From JBELMB01 sp042088665 (GTDB lineage Bacteria > Pseudomonadota > Alphaproteobacteria > Rhodobacterales > Rhodobacteraceae), in NCBI GenBank assembly GCA_042088665.1, contig JBELMB010000143.1, positions 1 through 13,456 on the forward strand: 13,456 bases of DNA, read 5' to 3'. This document shows positions 6,518-13,448 of this stretch, one piece after another; positions within the stretch are counted from its first letter, which is position 1, and every line of letters starts with the position of its first letter. A program made the position numbers and the translations under genes. The notes beneath the pieces are model-generated. The model was not told the DNA's origin and did no database searches. It worked only from the letters and a program-made list of their open reading frames with translations.

Positions 6518-9277
6518 GTGAACAGAACACCGAGGCCCCAACTGAGGAAAAACACGCTGGTCCGCCGGGCAATGGCGGCCTGCGTGGTGGCGATCCTCAT
6601 CGCTGCCATCGTGCTGCTGGGTCTAGAGGTCCGCAATCAGTTGTCAGCGCTGCGCAGTTCCGCCGCAGAGAACGTGCAATGGTCGCTTGGCCAGGCCGAG
6701 ACAGAGATCATGTCATTGGAGATCGCCGTGCTGGAGGCGCAGGCGGGCCCATCCGACGCCGCAGATCTGCGCGAAGTGCGCCTGCGTTTTGACGTGGTCT
6801 ACAGCCGGATCGACCTCCTCAGGCGGGCCAGCGTGCTCGACGATCTGCGCAGCCGGCCCGACGTGGCGCAGCGACTGGACAGCGCGGCTGTCTTTCGCGA
6901 GACATGGGTGCCGCTGATCGACGGCCCCGACGCCGACCTGCGCGCGGCCTTGCCCGGCCTGCTGAACGACGCGCGCAAGGTCCGGCGCGGCATGCGTGCG
7001 ATGGCCCTCGAAGGGGTCACGCTTTTTGCGCGGGTCGGGGATGAGCGGCGCGATGCCATCTCGACCACCCTGTTCCGCATCGCCATGATGACGGTCGCGC
7101 TGATCGCGATCCTTATGCTTTTGGTGCTGGCGATGCAGCGTCTGACCCGCCAGCGGGAACGAGAGGCGGCACGCAGCCGCGCCACGCGCGACCGGATGGA
7201 AACGATCATCTCTACCTCGCTGGACGCCGTGGTGGTGGTCGATCTCGACGGCAAGATCCTTGAGTATAACGGCGCTGCCGAACGCGTTTTCGGCTATACC
7301 CGCACCGAGGCCATCGGTGCCGAGATGGCCGATTTGCTGGTGCCCGACAAACACCGCGCCGCCCATGACCACGGCATGTCGCGCTACATCGCGCAAGGCC
7401 ACGGGCAGATCGTGGGACAGGGCGCTGTGCAGATGGAAAGCAAGCGCCGGGACGGCACGCATTTTCCCTGCGAAATCTCCTTGGCCAGTGCGCAAAGCCC
7501 CGGGGGCGAGATCTTTGTGGCCTTCCTGCGCGACATCTCGGACCGGGTCGCCAGCGAAGAGACGCTGCGCCGCGCGCTGGAACAGGCGATCGCCGGGGAG
7601 CGGCAGAAGGCAGAGCTTCTGGCGGTGATGAGCCACGAGATGCGCACGCCGCTGAACGGGATGCTGGGCACGCTGGAATTGTTCGACAGCGATCACCTCG
7701 ACGACAACGAGAAACGCTACCTGCGCATCATCCGCCATTCCGGAGACCTCTTGCTGGGGCATGTGAACGAGGTGCTCGACATCTCGCGGTTGGATGCGGG
7801 CAAGGTGTCCCTGCGCCGGACCGGTTTTGATCTGGTCACGATCCTCGAGCAGATCATCGAAGGTCAGGCCGGGCGTGCGCGGGCGCAAGGCAACACGCTG
7901 AGGCTCGCGCCGCCAAACCCGGCGCTGCACGCGGTCCATTCGGACCCCGACCGGCTGCGACAGGTGCTGTTGAACCTTGTGAGCAACGCGATCAAGTTCA
8001 CCCGCGACGGGGAGATCCTGATCGAGACCGAGGTGCTGAACGGGCTCGACGAAGTGGAGATCCGCGTGATCGATTCCGGCGTCGGCATCGCGCCGGAGGA
8101 CATGGAGCGGATCTTCAACGATTTTGTCACGATCGACAGCTCATACGGGCGGCGCAACACCGGAACGGGCCTGGGTCTGGGCATCTCGCGTCGGCTGGCG
8201 CGCGCGCTGGGGGGCACCTTGGGGGCGGAAAGCGAGCCGGGATCCGGCAGCGTGTTCTGGCTGCGCCTGCCACTGGTCCAGACCGCTGACGACAGCGCAG
8301 AGACCGCCTTGCAGATCACGCCGGAGGCGGTTGCGGGCATTGCCGACCCCGTCTCGCAACGACAAGGCGATGCGCGTCCGGTGCCGCCTTTGAAAGTGCT
8401 GCTGGTCGAGGACAATGCCATCAACCGTGAAGTCGCGCGTGAGATGCTGCGCCGGGATGGCCACGCGGTGTTAGAGGCGGTGGATGGCGAAAGCGGGGTG
8501 ACGCTGGCGGCGCAGACACCGTTCGACCTTGTGTTGATGGATATTTCCATGCCCGGGATGGACGGATTGGAAGCCGCCCGCGAGATGCGGCGTGGCCACG
8601 GCCTCGCCATGGACGTCCCGATCATTGCGACCACGGCCCATGCTCTGCCCGACGAAGTTCGGACCTTTCGCGAGGCAGGCATGAACACGGTGCTGACCAA
8701 GCCGATCACCAAAAGCGCGCTTCGGGCCGCAATGCGGGAGGCGCTCGCCGCAGGGGCCGGCGCGCAAGAGGCTCAGGAGCAGATCGCGCAGGGTCAGGTC
8801 GCTCGGGACGAGGCCGCGCTGACACCTCGGGCGCAAGGGTCGGGCGTGCCAGATGCATTTGGGACCACGCCTCCAGCCATCGACTGGGGGCATTTTGATG
8901 AAGTGCGCGAGGATCTTCCGCCCGAGCGGCTGACAAAGGCCTTGCGGATCTTCGGGCAAGAGATGCAGGCGTTCCTGCACCTTCTGCCAGACACCTTATG
9001 CGCGCAGCCGGATGTGCCAGAAGCGACCCGGCGGGCGGTTTCTGCCGAAGCGCATCGGCTGGCGGGCTCGGCGGGGGTCTTTGGTGCAATCGCCCTCACC
9101 AAAGCCCTGCGGGACATGCAGGTCGCGGCCCTCGAGGCCCCCCGCGACGACACCTGCAGGCTCAGCGCGGCGCTGGAGCCACTCTGGCAGGATGTCGTCG
9201 CGTCGTTTGAGAGCGCAGGTTACGACCTCGCAGCATCGAAAAGTGCGACAGACGCCCCGGTCCGGCAAGACACCTGA
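6518..9277 (+). CDS. Hybrid sensor histidine kinase (sensor–PAS–HisKA–HATPase–REC–HPt)
   Basis: A 919-aa tripartite inner-membrane kinase. TM1 is about 18–37 and TM2 about 186–206 (IAMMTVALIAILMLLVLAM), enclosing a mostly helical periplasmic sensor of ~145 residues. A PAS domain spans ~227–345; it lacks the cysteine motif of LOV domains. HisKA has phospho-accepting H373 in MSHEMRTPLNGML. The HATPase shows the N box around N486–N490 (LLNLVSNAIKF), G1 at D519 (DSGVGI) and G2 at G549 (GTGLGLGISR). The receiver has E631/D632 and phospho-acceptor D675 in LMDISMPGMDG. A flexible Gln/Ala-rich linker (~745–795) leads to an HPt domain with H846 in AHRLAGSAGVFG. The phosphate path would be H373→D675→H846→ a separate regulator, plausibly D53 of the divergent NarL-type protein. 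The start is GTG 6518, preceded by GAGAG about 6 nt upstream. It ends 56 bp from the convergent trmO. Confidence 0.94.
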   Translation: MNRTPRPQLRKNTLVRRAMAACVVAILIAAIVLLGLEVRNQLSALRSSAAENVQWSLGQAETEIMSLEIAVLEAQAGPSDAADLREVRLRFDVVYSRIDLLRRASVLDDLRSRPDVAQRLDSAAVFRETWVPLIDGPDADLRAALPGLLNDARKVRRGMRAMALEGVTLFARVGDERRDAISTTLFRIAMMTVALIAILMLLVLAMQRLTRQREREAARSRATRDRMETIISTSLDAVVVVDLDGKILEYNGAAERVFGYTRTEAIGAEMADLLVPDKHRAAHDHGMSRYIAQGHGQIVGQGAVQMESKRRDGTHFPCEISLASAQSPGGEIFVAFLRDISDRVASEETLRRALEQAIAGERQKAELLAVMSHEMRTPLNGMLGTLELFDSDHLDDNEKRYLRIIRHSGDLLLGHVNEVLDISRLDAGKVSLRRTGFDLVTILEQIIEGQAGRARAQGNTLRLAPPNPALHAVHSDPDRLRQVLLNLVSNAIKFTRDGEILIETEVLNGLDEVEIRVIDSGVGIAPEDMERIFNDFVTIDSSYGRRNTGTGLGLGISRRLARALGGTLGAESEPGSGSVFWLRLPLVQTADDSAETALQITPEAVAGIADPVSQRQGDARPVPPLKVLLVEDNAINREVAREMLRRDGHAVLEAVDGESGVTLAAQTPFDLVLMDISMPGMDGLEAAREMRRGHGLAMDVPIIATTAHALPDEVRTFREAGMNTVLTKPITKSALRAAMREALAAGAGAQEAQEQIAQGQVARDEAALTPRAQGSGVPDAFGTTPPAIDWGHFDEVREDLPPERLTKALRIFGQEMQAFLHLLPDTLCAQPDVPEATRRAVSAEAHRLAGSAGVFGAIALTKALRDMQVAALEAPRDDTCRLSAALEPLWQDVVASFESAGYDLAASKSATDAPVRQDT

Positions 9278-9332
9278 CGCGGCTGGCGCGCTTCACAACC
9301 CGCCTTTGCATCCCCCATCCGATTGGGCGCGT

Positions 9333-9818
9333 TCACACCCCCGGTTTCGGGGGCGCCTGAACAGCGTAGCCGCAGCGCAAGGGCTTCAGGTCCAGAAGTG
9401 GCGTGCCATCGAGGCAATCCAGACCACGCACCTGCAGGACCGGTCCCTCTCGCCGCAGGAGGGTCACATCGGACAGGCCGATCGGGTTGGGACGCAGCGG
9501 TGACCTGAGGGAAAACGTGCCGCGCAGCGCGCCATCACCGCGCGGGCTTTGCGTCAGCAGATCCCGCCGGGCCGCGTGCAGCCAATAGACAACCTCCAGC
9601 CGGGCAAAGGCATCGATGCCGGTCAGCGCGGGCAGATACACCGGGTCGAGATGCAGTTCACACACCGGCCCGGCCTCCGGATCGCCTTGCCTTGGACATT
9701 GGGCGCGCTCCGCAAAGGGTGTGCGGATCACGCCGACAAATCGCAAAGCAGCATCGTTTGCGGGTGGCAGATCAATCCGGGTTTCCCCGGGGCGCGGGGC
9801 GTCACCATGGTGGGACAT
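9333..9818 (-). CDS. trmO: TrmO/TsaA-family tRNA (t6A37) N6-methyltransferase
   Basis: A 161-aa cytosolic protein of the TsaA/TrmO family, which uses S-adenosylmethionine to methylate N6 of threonylcarbamoyladenosine 37 in tRNA-Thr, converting t6A to m6t6A. Family motifs are in order: VGVIRTPF (28–35) with P-R-Q-G at 42–45, a hydrophobic GIDAFARLEVVYWLH strand (67–81), the signature R105-S-P-L-RPNPIGLS (109–116), and LDGTPLLDLKP (136–146). The canonical His in RSPHRPNP is Leu here. At 161 aa it matches the short form, without the C-terminal domain of the E. coli protein (~235 aa). ATG 9818 is preceded by AAGAGGAG about 11 nt upstream. It lies 75 bp downstream of the lactonase, across a palindromic repeat, so it may be transcribed from its own promoter or by read-through. 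The family is confident; activity is inferred from homology. Confidence 0.9.
   Translation of the reverse strand: MSHHGDAPRPGETRIDLPPANDAALRFVGVIRTPFAERAQCPRQGDPEAGPVCELHLDPVYLPALTGIDAFARLEVVYWLHAARRDLLTQSPRGDGALRGTFSLRSPLRPNPIGLSDVTLLRREGPVLQVRGLDCLDGTPLLDLKPLRCGYAVQAPPKPGV
9338..9353. terminator. GC hairpin between convergent kinase and trmO genes
   Basis: CCCCCG (9338–9343), loop GTTT, CGGGGG (9348–9353): a perfect 6-bp G/C stem. It lies within the last codons of trmO on the minus strand and 60 bp beyond the kinase stop on the plus strand. No T-run follows on either strand, so any terminator action would be non-canonical; it may only be a structured 3' end. Confidence 0.3.
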
Positions 9819-9874
9819 GATTGGCGCGGCTCCTCTTGGTCGCGGCTTGGTGGTGGCGGAGATCGACGCAGGAA

Positions 9875-9897
9875 CGCGGGGTAGAACCCCGCGCTAC
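9875..9897. repeat. Palindromic REP-like element, copy 2, abutting the lactonase stop codon
   Basis: Left arm CGCGGGGT (9875–9882), centre AGA, right arm ACCCCGCG (9886–9893), then CTAC. It is the same orientation on the plus strand and 22/23 identical to the copy at 2919–2941. Bases 9894–9896 (CTA) are the TAG stop of the minus-strand lactonase gene, so that gene also ends at the element edge. No T-tract is present; it probably caps or processes the lactonase mRNA before trmO. Confidence 0.75.
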
Positions 9898-10811
9898 GGG
9901 GCGGTGTGTCCTTTGGCGGGCGGCAGGGTCACCCGATGTTCGGTCTGGCCCGTGGCCCCGTCAAGGTCCACGAAGAACGTCCGCCCGTCCTCCTCTTGTG
10001 CCGGGGAAAGCCCGGTGGCCGCGGACGTCGCAAAGAGCCGGTTCATGCCGGCGCCTCCGAAGGCGGGGCAACTGATCTGCGCGGCAGGAAAGGGCACGGC
10101 CATCAGCAAGGACCCCTCCGGGCCATAGCAGGCCACCCGGTGCGCCCCCCATTGCGCGTTCCACAGGCGACAAGCGCTGTCGATCACCGCCCCATCGGGG
10201 TTGTGCCCTTCGGTGCCAAGGTCGATCCAGACGTCCGGCGCCCCCTTGGGCCAGCCCGCCGCATCCAGCGCCACGCGGTAGATCTGCCGTCTGGCCGTAT
10301 CGGCAAAAGCCGCCCAGCGCCCGTCAGGCGAAAAGCAGATCGCATTCGGGATGGTGATGCCGTCAAAGAGCCGCCGCAACGCACCGTCGTGATAGCGGTA
10401 GATGGCCCCTGCCCCGGGCTGTGCGTCAAATCCCATCGTCGAGATCCAGAACCCGCCCTGCGGATCTGCCCGCCCGTCGTTGGAGCGCGTCTCGGCCCGG
10501 TCCGCTTCGAGCGGCACAAGCGCATGTTGCGCGCCGGTTTCCAGATCGAAACGCATCAGGTCGCACTGTGTCGCGACCACCAGCGTCGAAGCATCCACGA
10601 GGCCCGCAGCAGAAACCGGCCGGTCAAAGGACCAGCTGCGCTCTGCGCGACCGTCGTGCTCAAAAAGCCGCTGACCGAGGATGTCCACCCAGAAGAGGCT
10701 CTGCCTGTCAGGGTGCCAAAGCGCCCCCTCCCCGAGGGTACAGCGGGTGTCAGACAGGACCTGCACCGCGGCGGGGGTGGGCACCTGATCCAATGCGGTT
10801 GGCTTTGTCAT
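9894..10811 (-). CDS. SMP-30/gluconolactonase-family sugar lactonase
   Basis: A 305-aa six-bladed β-propeller lactonase that hydrolyses aldono-lactones to aldonic acids with a divalent metal. Metal-ligand motifs are all present: E28 in TLGEG, N156 in IPNAICFSPDG and D206 in HNPDGAV, equivalent to E18, N154 and D204 of the human enzyme. Substrate-side residues R109 and N111 sit in TRSNDGRADPQGGFW. It has no signal peptide, so it is cytosolic. ATG 10811 is used; an in-frame GTG at 10817 is equally near the ribosome and cannot be excluded. The SDR gene ends at 10825, only 13 bp upstream, so the two are almost certainly translated from one mRNA. Next to a XylB-like dehydrogenase the likely role is the XylC/AraL-type lactonase step of an oxidative aldose pathway. 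The exact sugar cannot be read from sequence. Confidence 0.9.
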   Translation of the reverse strand: MTKPTALDQVPTPAAVQVLSDTRCTLGEGALWHPDRQSLFWVDILGQRLFEHDGRAERSWSFDRPVSAAGLVDASTLVVATQCDLMRFDLETGAQHALVPLEADRAETRSNDGRADPQGGFWISTMGFDAQPGAGAIYRYHDGALRRLFDGITIPNAICFSPDGRWAAFADTARRQIYRVALDAAGWPKGAPDVWIDLGTEGHNPDGAVIDSACRLWNAQWGAHRVACYGPEGSLLMAVPFPAAQISCPAFGGAGMNRLFATSAATGLSPAQEEDGRTFFVDLDGATGQTEHRVTLPPAKGHTAP

Positions 10812-10824
10812 CTGCACGCCCGTC

Positions 10825-11589
10825 TCATCCCGCCACGCTGACCACGCCGCCGTCGACGGCGATGCATTGCCCCGTGATCATCGCGCTCGCCTTGCTGGCA
10901 AGAAAGAGCACCGGATCGACGAGGTCCTGCGGCGTGAGATGGCGCGGGATGCACTGGCGTGGCAGGTAGTCGGCCAGCGCCTCGGGATCGGCCCAGAGCC
11001 TCAGTTGACGCTCTGTCAGGACCCACCCGGGGGCAACCGCATTCACCCGGATGCCGTCGGTGCCGAATTCGCGCGCATGGCCCCGTGTCATGGCCGTGAT
11101 CGCACCGTTGGCCGTGGTGTAGCCGGGCATCTCCCCCATCCCCAGCATATAGCTGATGGAGCTGAAATTCACGACCGCGCCGCCACCCTGTGCCTGCATC
11201 ATCGGAACAACCGCGCGCGTGGCGACGTAATAGGCGTCGAGATTGACGGCAAGGATCTCGCGCCATGCCTTGGCGTCGGTGTCCAGCGTTGTGTGACGGG
11301 TATCGTTGGCGGCATTGTTCACCAACACCCGGATCGGACCCTGCGCGGCGGCAACCTCTGCGATGGCGCTTTCAAGCGCCGGGACATCGGCGACATCGCA
11401 CCGCACAAACAGCGGTGCGCGGCCATACCGGTCCTGCATGTCATCACAAAAGGCACTGGCATCCGAGCGCTGGACAAAGCCGACATGCGCGCCCTGTGCC
11501 AGAAACCCTTCGGTCAGGGCGGCGCCAATCCCTGCACCACCTCCGGTGATGAACACCGATGCTCCGTCGAGATCCGGGAATTGTGTCAT
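10825..11589 (-). CDS. XylB-like SDR sugar dehydrogenase with altered catalytic tetrad
   Basis: A 254-aa classical SDR. The cofactor motif TGGGAGIG sits near residue 15, CDVADV and VNNAAND follow, S144 is in NFSSISY, and Y157 is in PGYTTANGA. The position of the essential Lys (Y+4) is Asn161 (AAC). The remaining sequence (GAALTEGF, NDTRH, APGWVLTERQ, QC, VLFLAS, VDGG) strongly recalls the Caulobacter xylose dehydrogenase XylB group, so I infer oxidation of an aldose at C1 to the lactone with NAD(P). The start is ATG 11589, with AGGGGG 8 nt upstream; it gives the standard length and begins right before β1. A longer frame to 11808 would add a low-complexity stretch made of the tandem repeat. 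It is followed after 13 bp by the lactonase. Because of the Asn, activity may be reduced, altered or rescued by another residue. Confidence 0.88.
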   Translation of the reverse strand: MTQFPDLDGASVFITGGGAGIGAALTEGFLAQGAHVGFVQRSDASAFCDDMQDRYGRAPLFVRCDVADVPALESAIAEVAAAQGPIRVLVNNAANDTRHTTLDTDAKAWREILAVNLDAYYVATRAVVPMMQAQGGGAVVNFSSISYMLGMGEMPGYTTANGAITAMTRGHAREFGTDGIRVNAVAPGWVLTERQLRLWADPEALADYLPRQCIPRHLTPQDLVDPVLFLASKASAMITGQCIAVDGGVVSVAG

Positions 11590-11631
11590 CTGCTTGGCCC
11601 CCTGTGTGCCTTGGTTTGCCCGTGCCTGTCC

Positions 11632-11659
11632 CGGCTTGCGGCTTGCGGCTTGCGGCTTG
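11632..11659. repeat. Heptanucleotide tandem repeat, four perfect copies
   Basis: CGGCTTG repeated four times without interruption, followed by CGGC (11660–11663). It lies 43–70 bp upstream of the SDR ATG, in the 5' leader or promoter. A 7-bp unit is prone to slipped-strand gain or loss, which would change spacing by 7 bp and could tune expression. The repeat is directly visible; a switching role is speculation. Confidence 0.85.
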
Positions 11660-11759
11660 CGGCCACTCGGCCGGGGGGGCTCTGGTCCGGACGTGCCTTC
11701 CTTTTCCAGCCCCCTGCGGCACGCGCTTTCGCCCGGAACGGCCCATGCAGTCTGACGTT

Positions 11760-11794
11760 TTGCCCGCGCCGGGGCAAGGGCGCACCGTGGTGCG
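11760..11794. promoter_or_regulatory. Two adjacent inverted repeats, candidate operators
   Basis: TTGCCC-GCGCCG-GGGCAA (11760–11777) and, three bases later, CGCACC-GT-GGTGCG (11781–11794). Each has perfect 6-bp arms. They lie in the middle of the divergent control region, ~171 and ~192 bp from the SDR start. In GC-rich DNA such short repeats also arise by chance, so operator function is a weak inference. Confidence 0.25.
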
Positions 11795-11981
11795 GGGCCG
11801 GTCTGCAAGCGGGCAGATCCCAGTCCAATCGGAGACCTGTCCTGACCGCGGCCCGCGCCTCAGCCTGCCCCGAACCCGCGGCTTTTAGGTCGGTCAAAGG
11901 GGTGGCGCCGGACGACGTTTTGGGCTCTAGTCCCGGTCAACGCCCCGCCGCTTGTGGGGCCACCATCCAAGGGAGCCCGCG

Positions 11982-12218
11982 ATGACCTGTGTCTTTGTCC
12001 AGATCCGATGCACCCCCGGCACCGCGTACCGCGTCGCCGGAGACATCGCCCTGCGGGAGATCCATTCGGAGCTCTATTCCACCAGCGGCGAATACGACCT
12101 GATGGTCAAGCTGTACATTCCCGAAGACGAAGACGTGGGAAAATTCATCAACGACCGTCTCCTGGACATTTCCGGGATCGAACGGACGCTGACCACGCTG
12201 ACCTTTCGGGCGTTCTGA
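11982..12218 (+). CDS. Stand-alone Lrp/AsnC ligand-binding (RAM) domain protein
   Basis: A 78-aa protein that is only the C-terminal αβ-sandwich ligand-binding domain of Lrp/AsnC regulators (RAM, AsnC_trans_reg type), with no DNA-binding helix-turn-helix. It shows the β1 CVFVQIRCTPG, the helix AYRVAGDIALREIHS, the β-hairpin ELYSTSGEYDLMVKLYI, a second helix DVGKFINDRLLDISG and the closing β IERTLTTLTFRAF. In full-length family members this domain binds amino acids and sets the oligomeric state. ATG 11982 has GGGAG six bases upstream; an in-frame ATG at 11952 has no comparable site. A solute-binding protein of the LIV type starts 55 bp later on the same strand, suggesting a shared operon and perhaps the same amino-acid-like ligand. 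It could act by binding a full-length Lrp paralogue, or be an effector sink; neither is shown by sequence. Confidence 0.88.
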   Translation: MTCVFVQIRCTPGTAYRVAGDIALREIHSELYSTSGEYDLMVKLYIPEDEDVGKFINDRLLDISGIERTLTTLTFRAF

Positions 12219-12273
12219 CGGGGCCGGTGCAGGCGCGCCGGACAATCAATCAAATGGTTTTGGGAGGACCACC

Positions 12274-13407
12274 ATGCAAAAGACGGTATTGGCGCTGACG
12301 GCAGCGCTTGGGCTCGCGGCAACTTCGGTTGCGGCAGAGGTGAAAGTGGGCATGATCACCACCCTTTCGGGCGGCGGTGCCGGGTTGGGCATCGACGTGC
12401 GCGACGGGTTCATGCTGGCCATCGCACAGTCCGGGCGCGACGACATCGAAGTGGTGATCGAAGACGACCAGCGCAAGCCCGACGTGGCCGTACAACTGGC
12501 CGACAAGATGGTGCAGTCCGAAAAGGTCGACGTGCTGACGGGCATCATCTGGTCGAACCTCGCGCTGGCCGTGGTGCCCTCGGTGACAGCGCAGGGCAAG
12601 TTCTACCTCTCGCCCAATGCCGGCCCTTCGCAACTGGCCGGGCGCGGGTGCCACGAGAACTATTTCAACGTGGCCTGGCAGAACGATGCCTTCCACGAGG
12701 CGGCGGGCGCTTATGCAGCGACCGAAGGCACGGGCAAAGCCGTGATCATCGCGCCCAACTACCCGGCGGGCAAAGATGCCCTGACCGGGTTCAAGCGCGG
12801 CTTTGGCGGGGAGATCGCAAACGAGATCTACACAAAGCTGGGCCAGACCGACTACGCCGCAGAAATCGCGCAAGTGAAGGCCTCGGGCGCGGACATGCTG
12901 TATTACTTCCTGCCGGGCGGCATGGGCATCTCCTTCATGAAGCAATACGCGGGCTCTGGCGCCGAGGTGCCGGTGATGGGGCCAGCCTTCTCTTTTGACC
13001 AGGGGATCCTTGGGGCAATCGGTGAGGCAGCTCTTGGCGTGAAGAACACCGCGCATTGGTCCAAGGATCTGGACGTGCCCGGAAACGCAGAGTTCGTGAC
13101 CGCCTTTACAGAAGCTTACGGGCGTCTTCCCTCGCTCTATGCGGCGCAGGGATATGACACCGGGCTGTTGCTGGCTTCTGCCTCTGCGAGCGCGGATGTG
13201 ACCGATGCGGATGCCTTCCGCGCGGCACTCAAGGCGGCAGACATCCAGTCGGTGCGGGGCGAGTTCTCCTTTGGGGCCAACCACCACCCGGTGCAGACGA
13301 TCTACATGCGCGAAGTGGTCATGGAAGGCGATGTCGTGACCAACGCGCTGGTCGGACCCGCGGCGGAGATGTACTCCGACCCATATGGTGCAGACTGCAA
13401 GATGTGA
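12274..13407 (+). CDS. ABC transporter periplasmic solute-binding protein, branched-chain amino acid (LIV) type
   Basis: A 377-aa periplasmic binding protein, type 1 fold (LivK/HAAT-like), that captures a solute and delivers it to an ABC importer. It has a Sec signal peptide 1–21 (hydrophobic VLALTAALGLAATSVAA, cleavage before EVKVGM). Mature motifs are VKVGMITTLSGGGAGLG, DVRDGFMLAI, VVIEDDQRKPDVAVQLADKM, the ENYFNVAWQND stretch, VIIAPNYPAGKDAL and YAAEIAQVKASGADMLYYFLPG; these match the ordinary lobe order. The C-terminal DCKM and the Cys in GRGCHENYF could form the disulfide common in this group. The start ATG 12274 has TGGGAGG seven bases upstream. It follows the RAM gene by 55 bp. The permease and ATPase genes, if present, should lie beyond the right window edge. 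Amino acids are the default substrate for the family, but members also bind aromatic acids and urea-like solutes. Confidence 0.92.
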   Translation: MQKTVLALTAALGLAATSVAAEVKVGMITTLSGGGAGLGIDVRDGFMLAIAQSGRDDIEVVIEDDQRKPDVAVQLADKMVQSEKVDVLTGIIWSNLALAVVPSVTAQGKFYLSPNAGPSQLAGRGCHENYFNVAWQNDAFHEAAGAYAATEGTGKAVIIAPNYPAGKDALTGFKRGFGGEIANEIYTKLGQTDYAAEIAQVKASGADMLYYFLPGGMGISFMKQYAGSGAEVPVMGPAFSFDQGILGAIGEAALGVKNTAHWSKDLDVPGNAEFVTAFTEAYGRLPSLYAAQGYDTGLLLASASASADVTDADAFRAALKAADIQSVRGEFSFGANHHPVQTIYMREVVMEGDVVTNALVGPAAEMYSDPYGADCKM

Positions 13408-13428
13408 TCCCGCGGGACCATGTCGACA

Positions 13429-13448
13429 GCCCGGGGTCAACCCCGGGC
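13429..13448. terminator. Palindromic hairpin after the solute-binding-protein gene
   Basis: GCCCGGGG (13429–13436), loop TCAA, CCCCGGGC (13441–13448): a perfect 8-bp stem, or 9 with the T–A pair. A shorter palindrome TCCCGCGGGA lies directly after the stop (13408–13417). No T-tract is visible before the window ends. It shares a GGGGT…ACCCC core with the two REP-like copies and may stabilise the binding-protein mRNA, as is common between binding-protein and permease genes, or terminate it. Confidence 0.45.

Larger units (their letters stand above)
11590..11981. promoter_or_regulatory. Divergent intergenic region between SDR and RAM-domain genes
   Basis: 392 bp that must hold the promoters of the minus-strand SDR–lactonase operon and the plus-strand RAM–solute-binding genes. 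It contains the heptanucleotide tandem repeat (11632–11659), two neighbouring inverted repeats (11760–11777 and 11781–11794) and a weak hairpin GCCCC…GGGGC (11942–11960) before the RAM ribosome-binding site. I could not assign −10/−35 elements. Long open frames here are GC-rich shadows. Confidence 0.5.

Noticed and set aside
7196..7555. PAS domain of the hybrid kinase as a blue-light LOV domain
   Set aside because: The flavin-binding cysteine motif of LOV domains is absent, so a light-sensing claim is unsupported.
9285..9337. Imperfect direct repeat GGCGCGCTTCACA / GGCGCGTTCACA in the convergent kinase–trmO gap
   Set aside because: Two short copies with an indel, one overlapping the trmO stop; no known site type fits, and chance is likely.
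11590..11808. N-terminal extension of the SDR gene up to 11808
   Set aside because: It adds 73 low-complexity residues partly encoded by the 7-bp repeat, while ATG 11589 has AGGGGG 8 nt upstream and gives standard SDR length.
11942..11960. Hairpin GCCCC…GGGGC before the RAM gene as a riboswitch or attenuator
   Set aside because: A lone 5-bp stem with a 9-nt loop and no alternative pairing or leader peptide seen; not enough for a riboswitch call.
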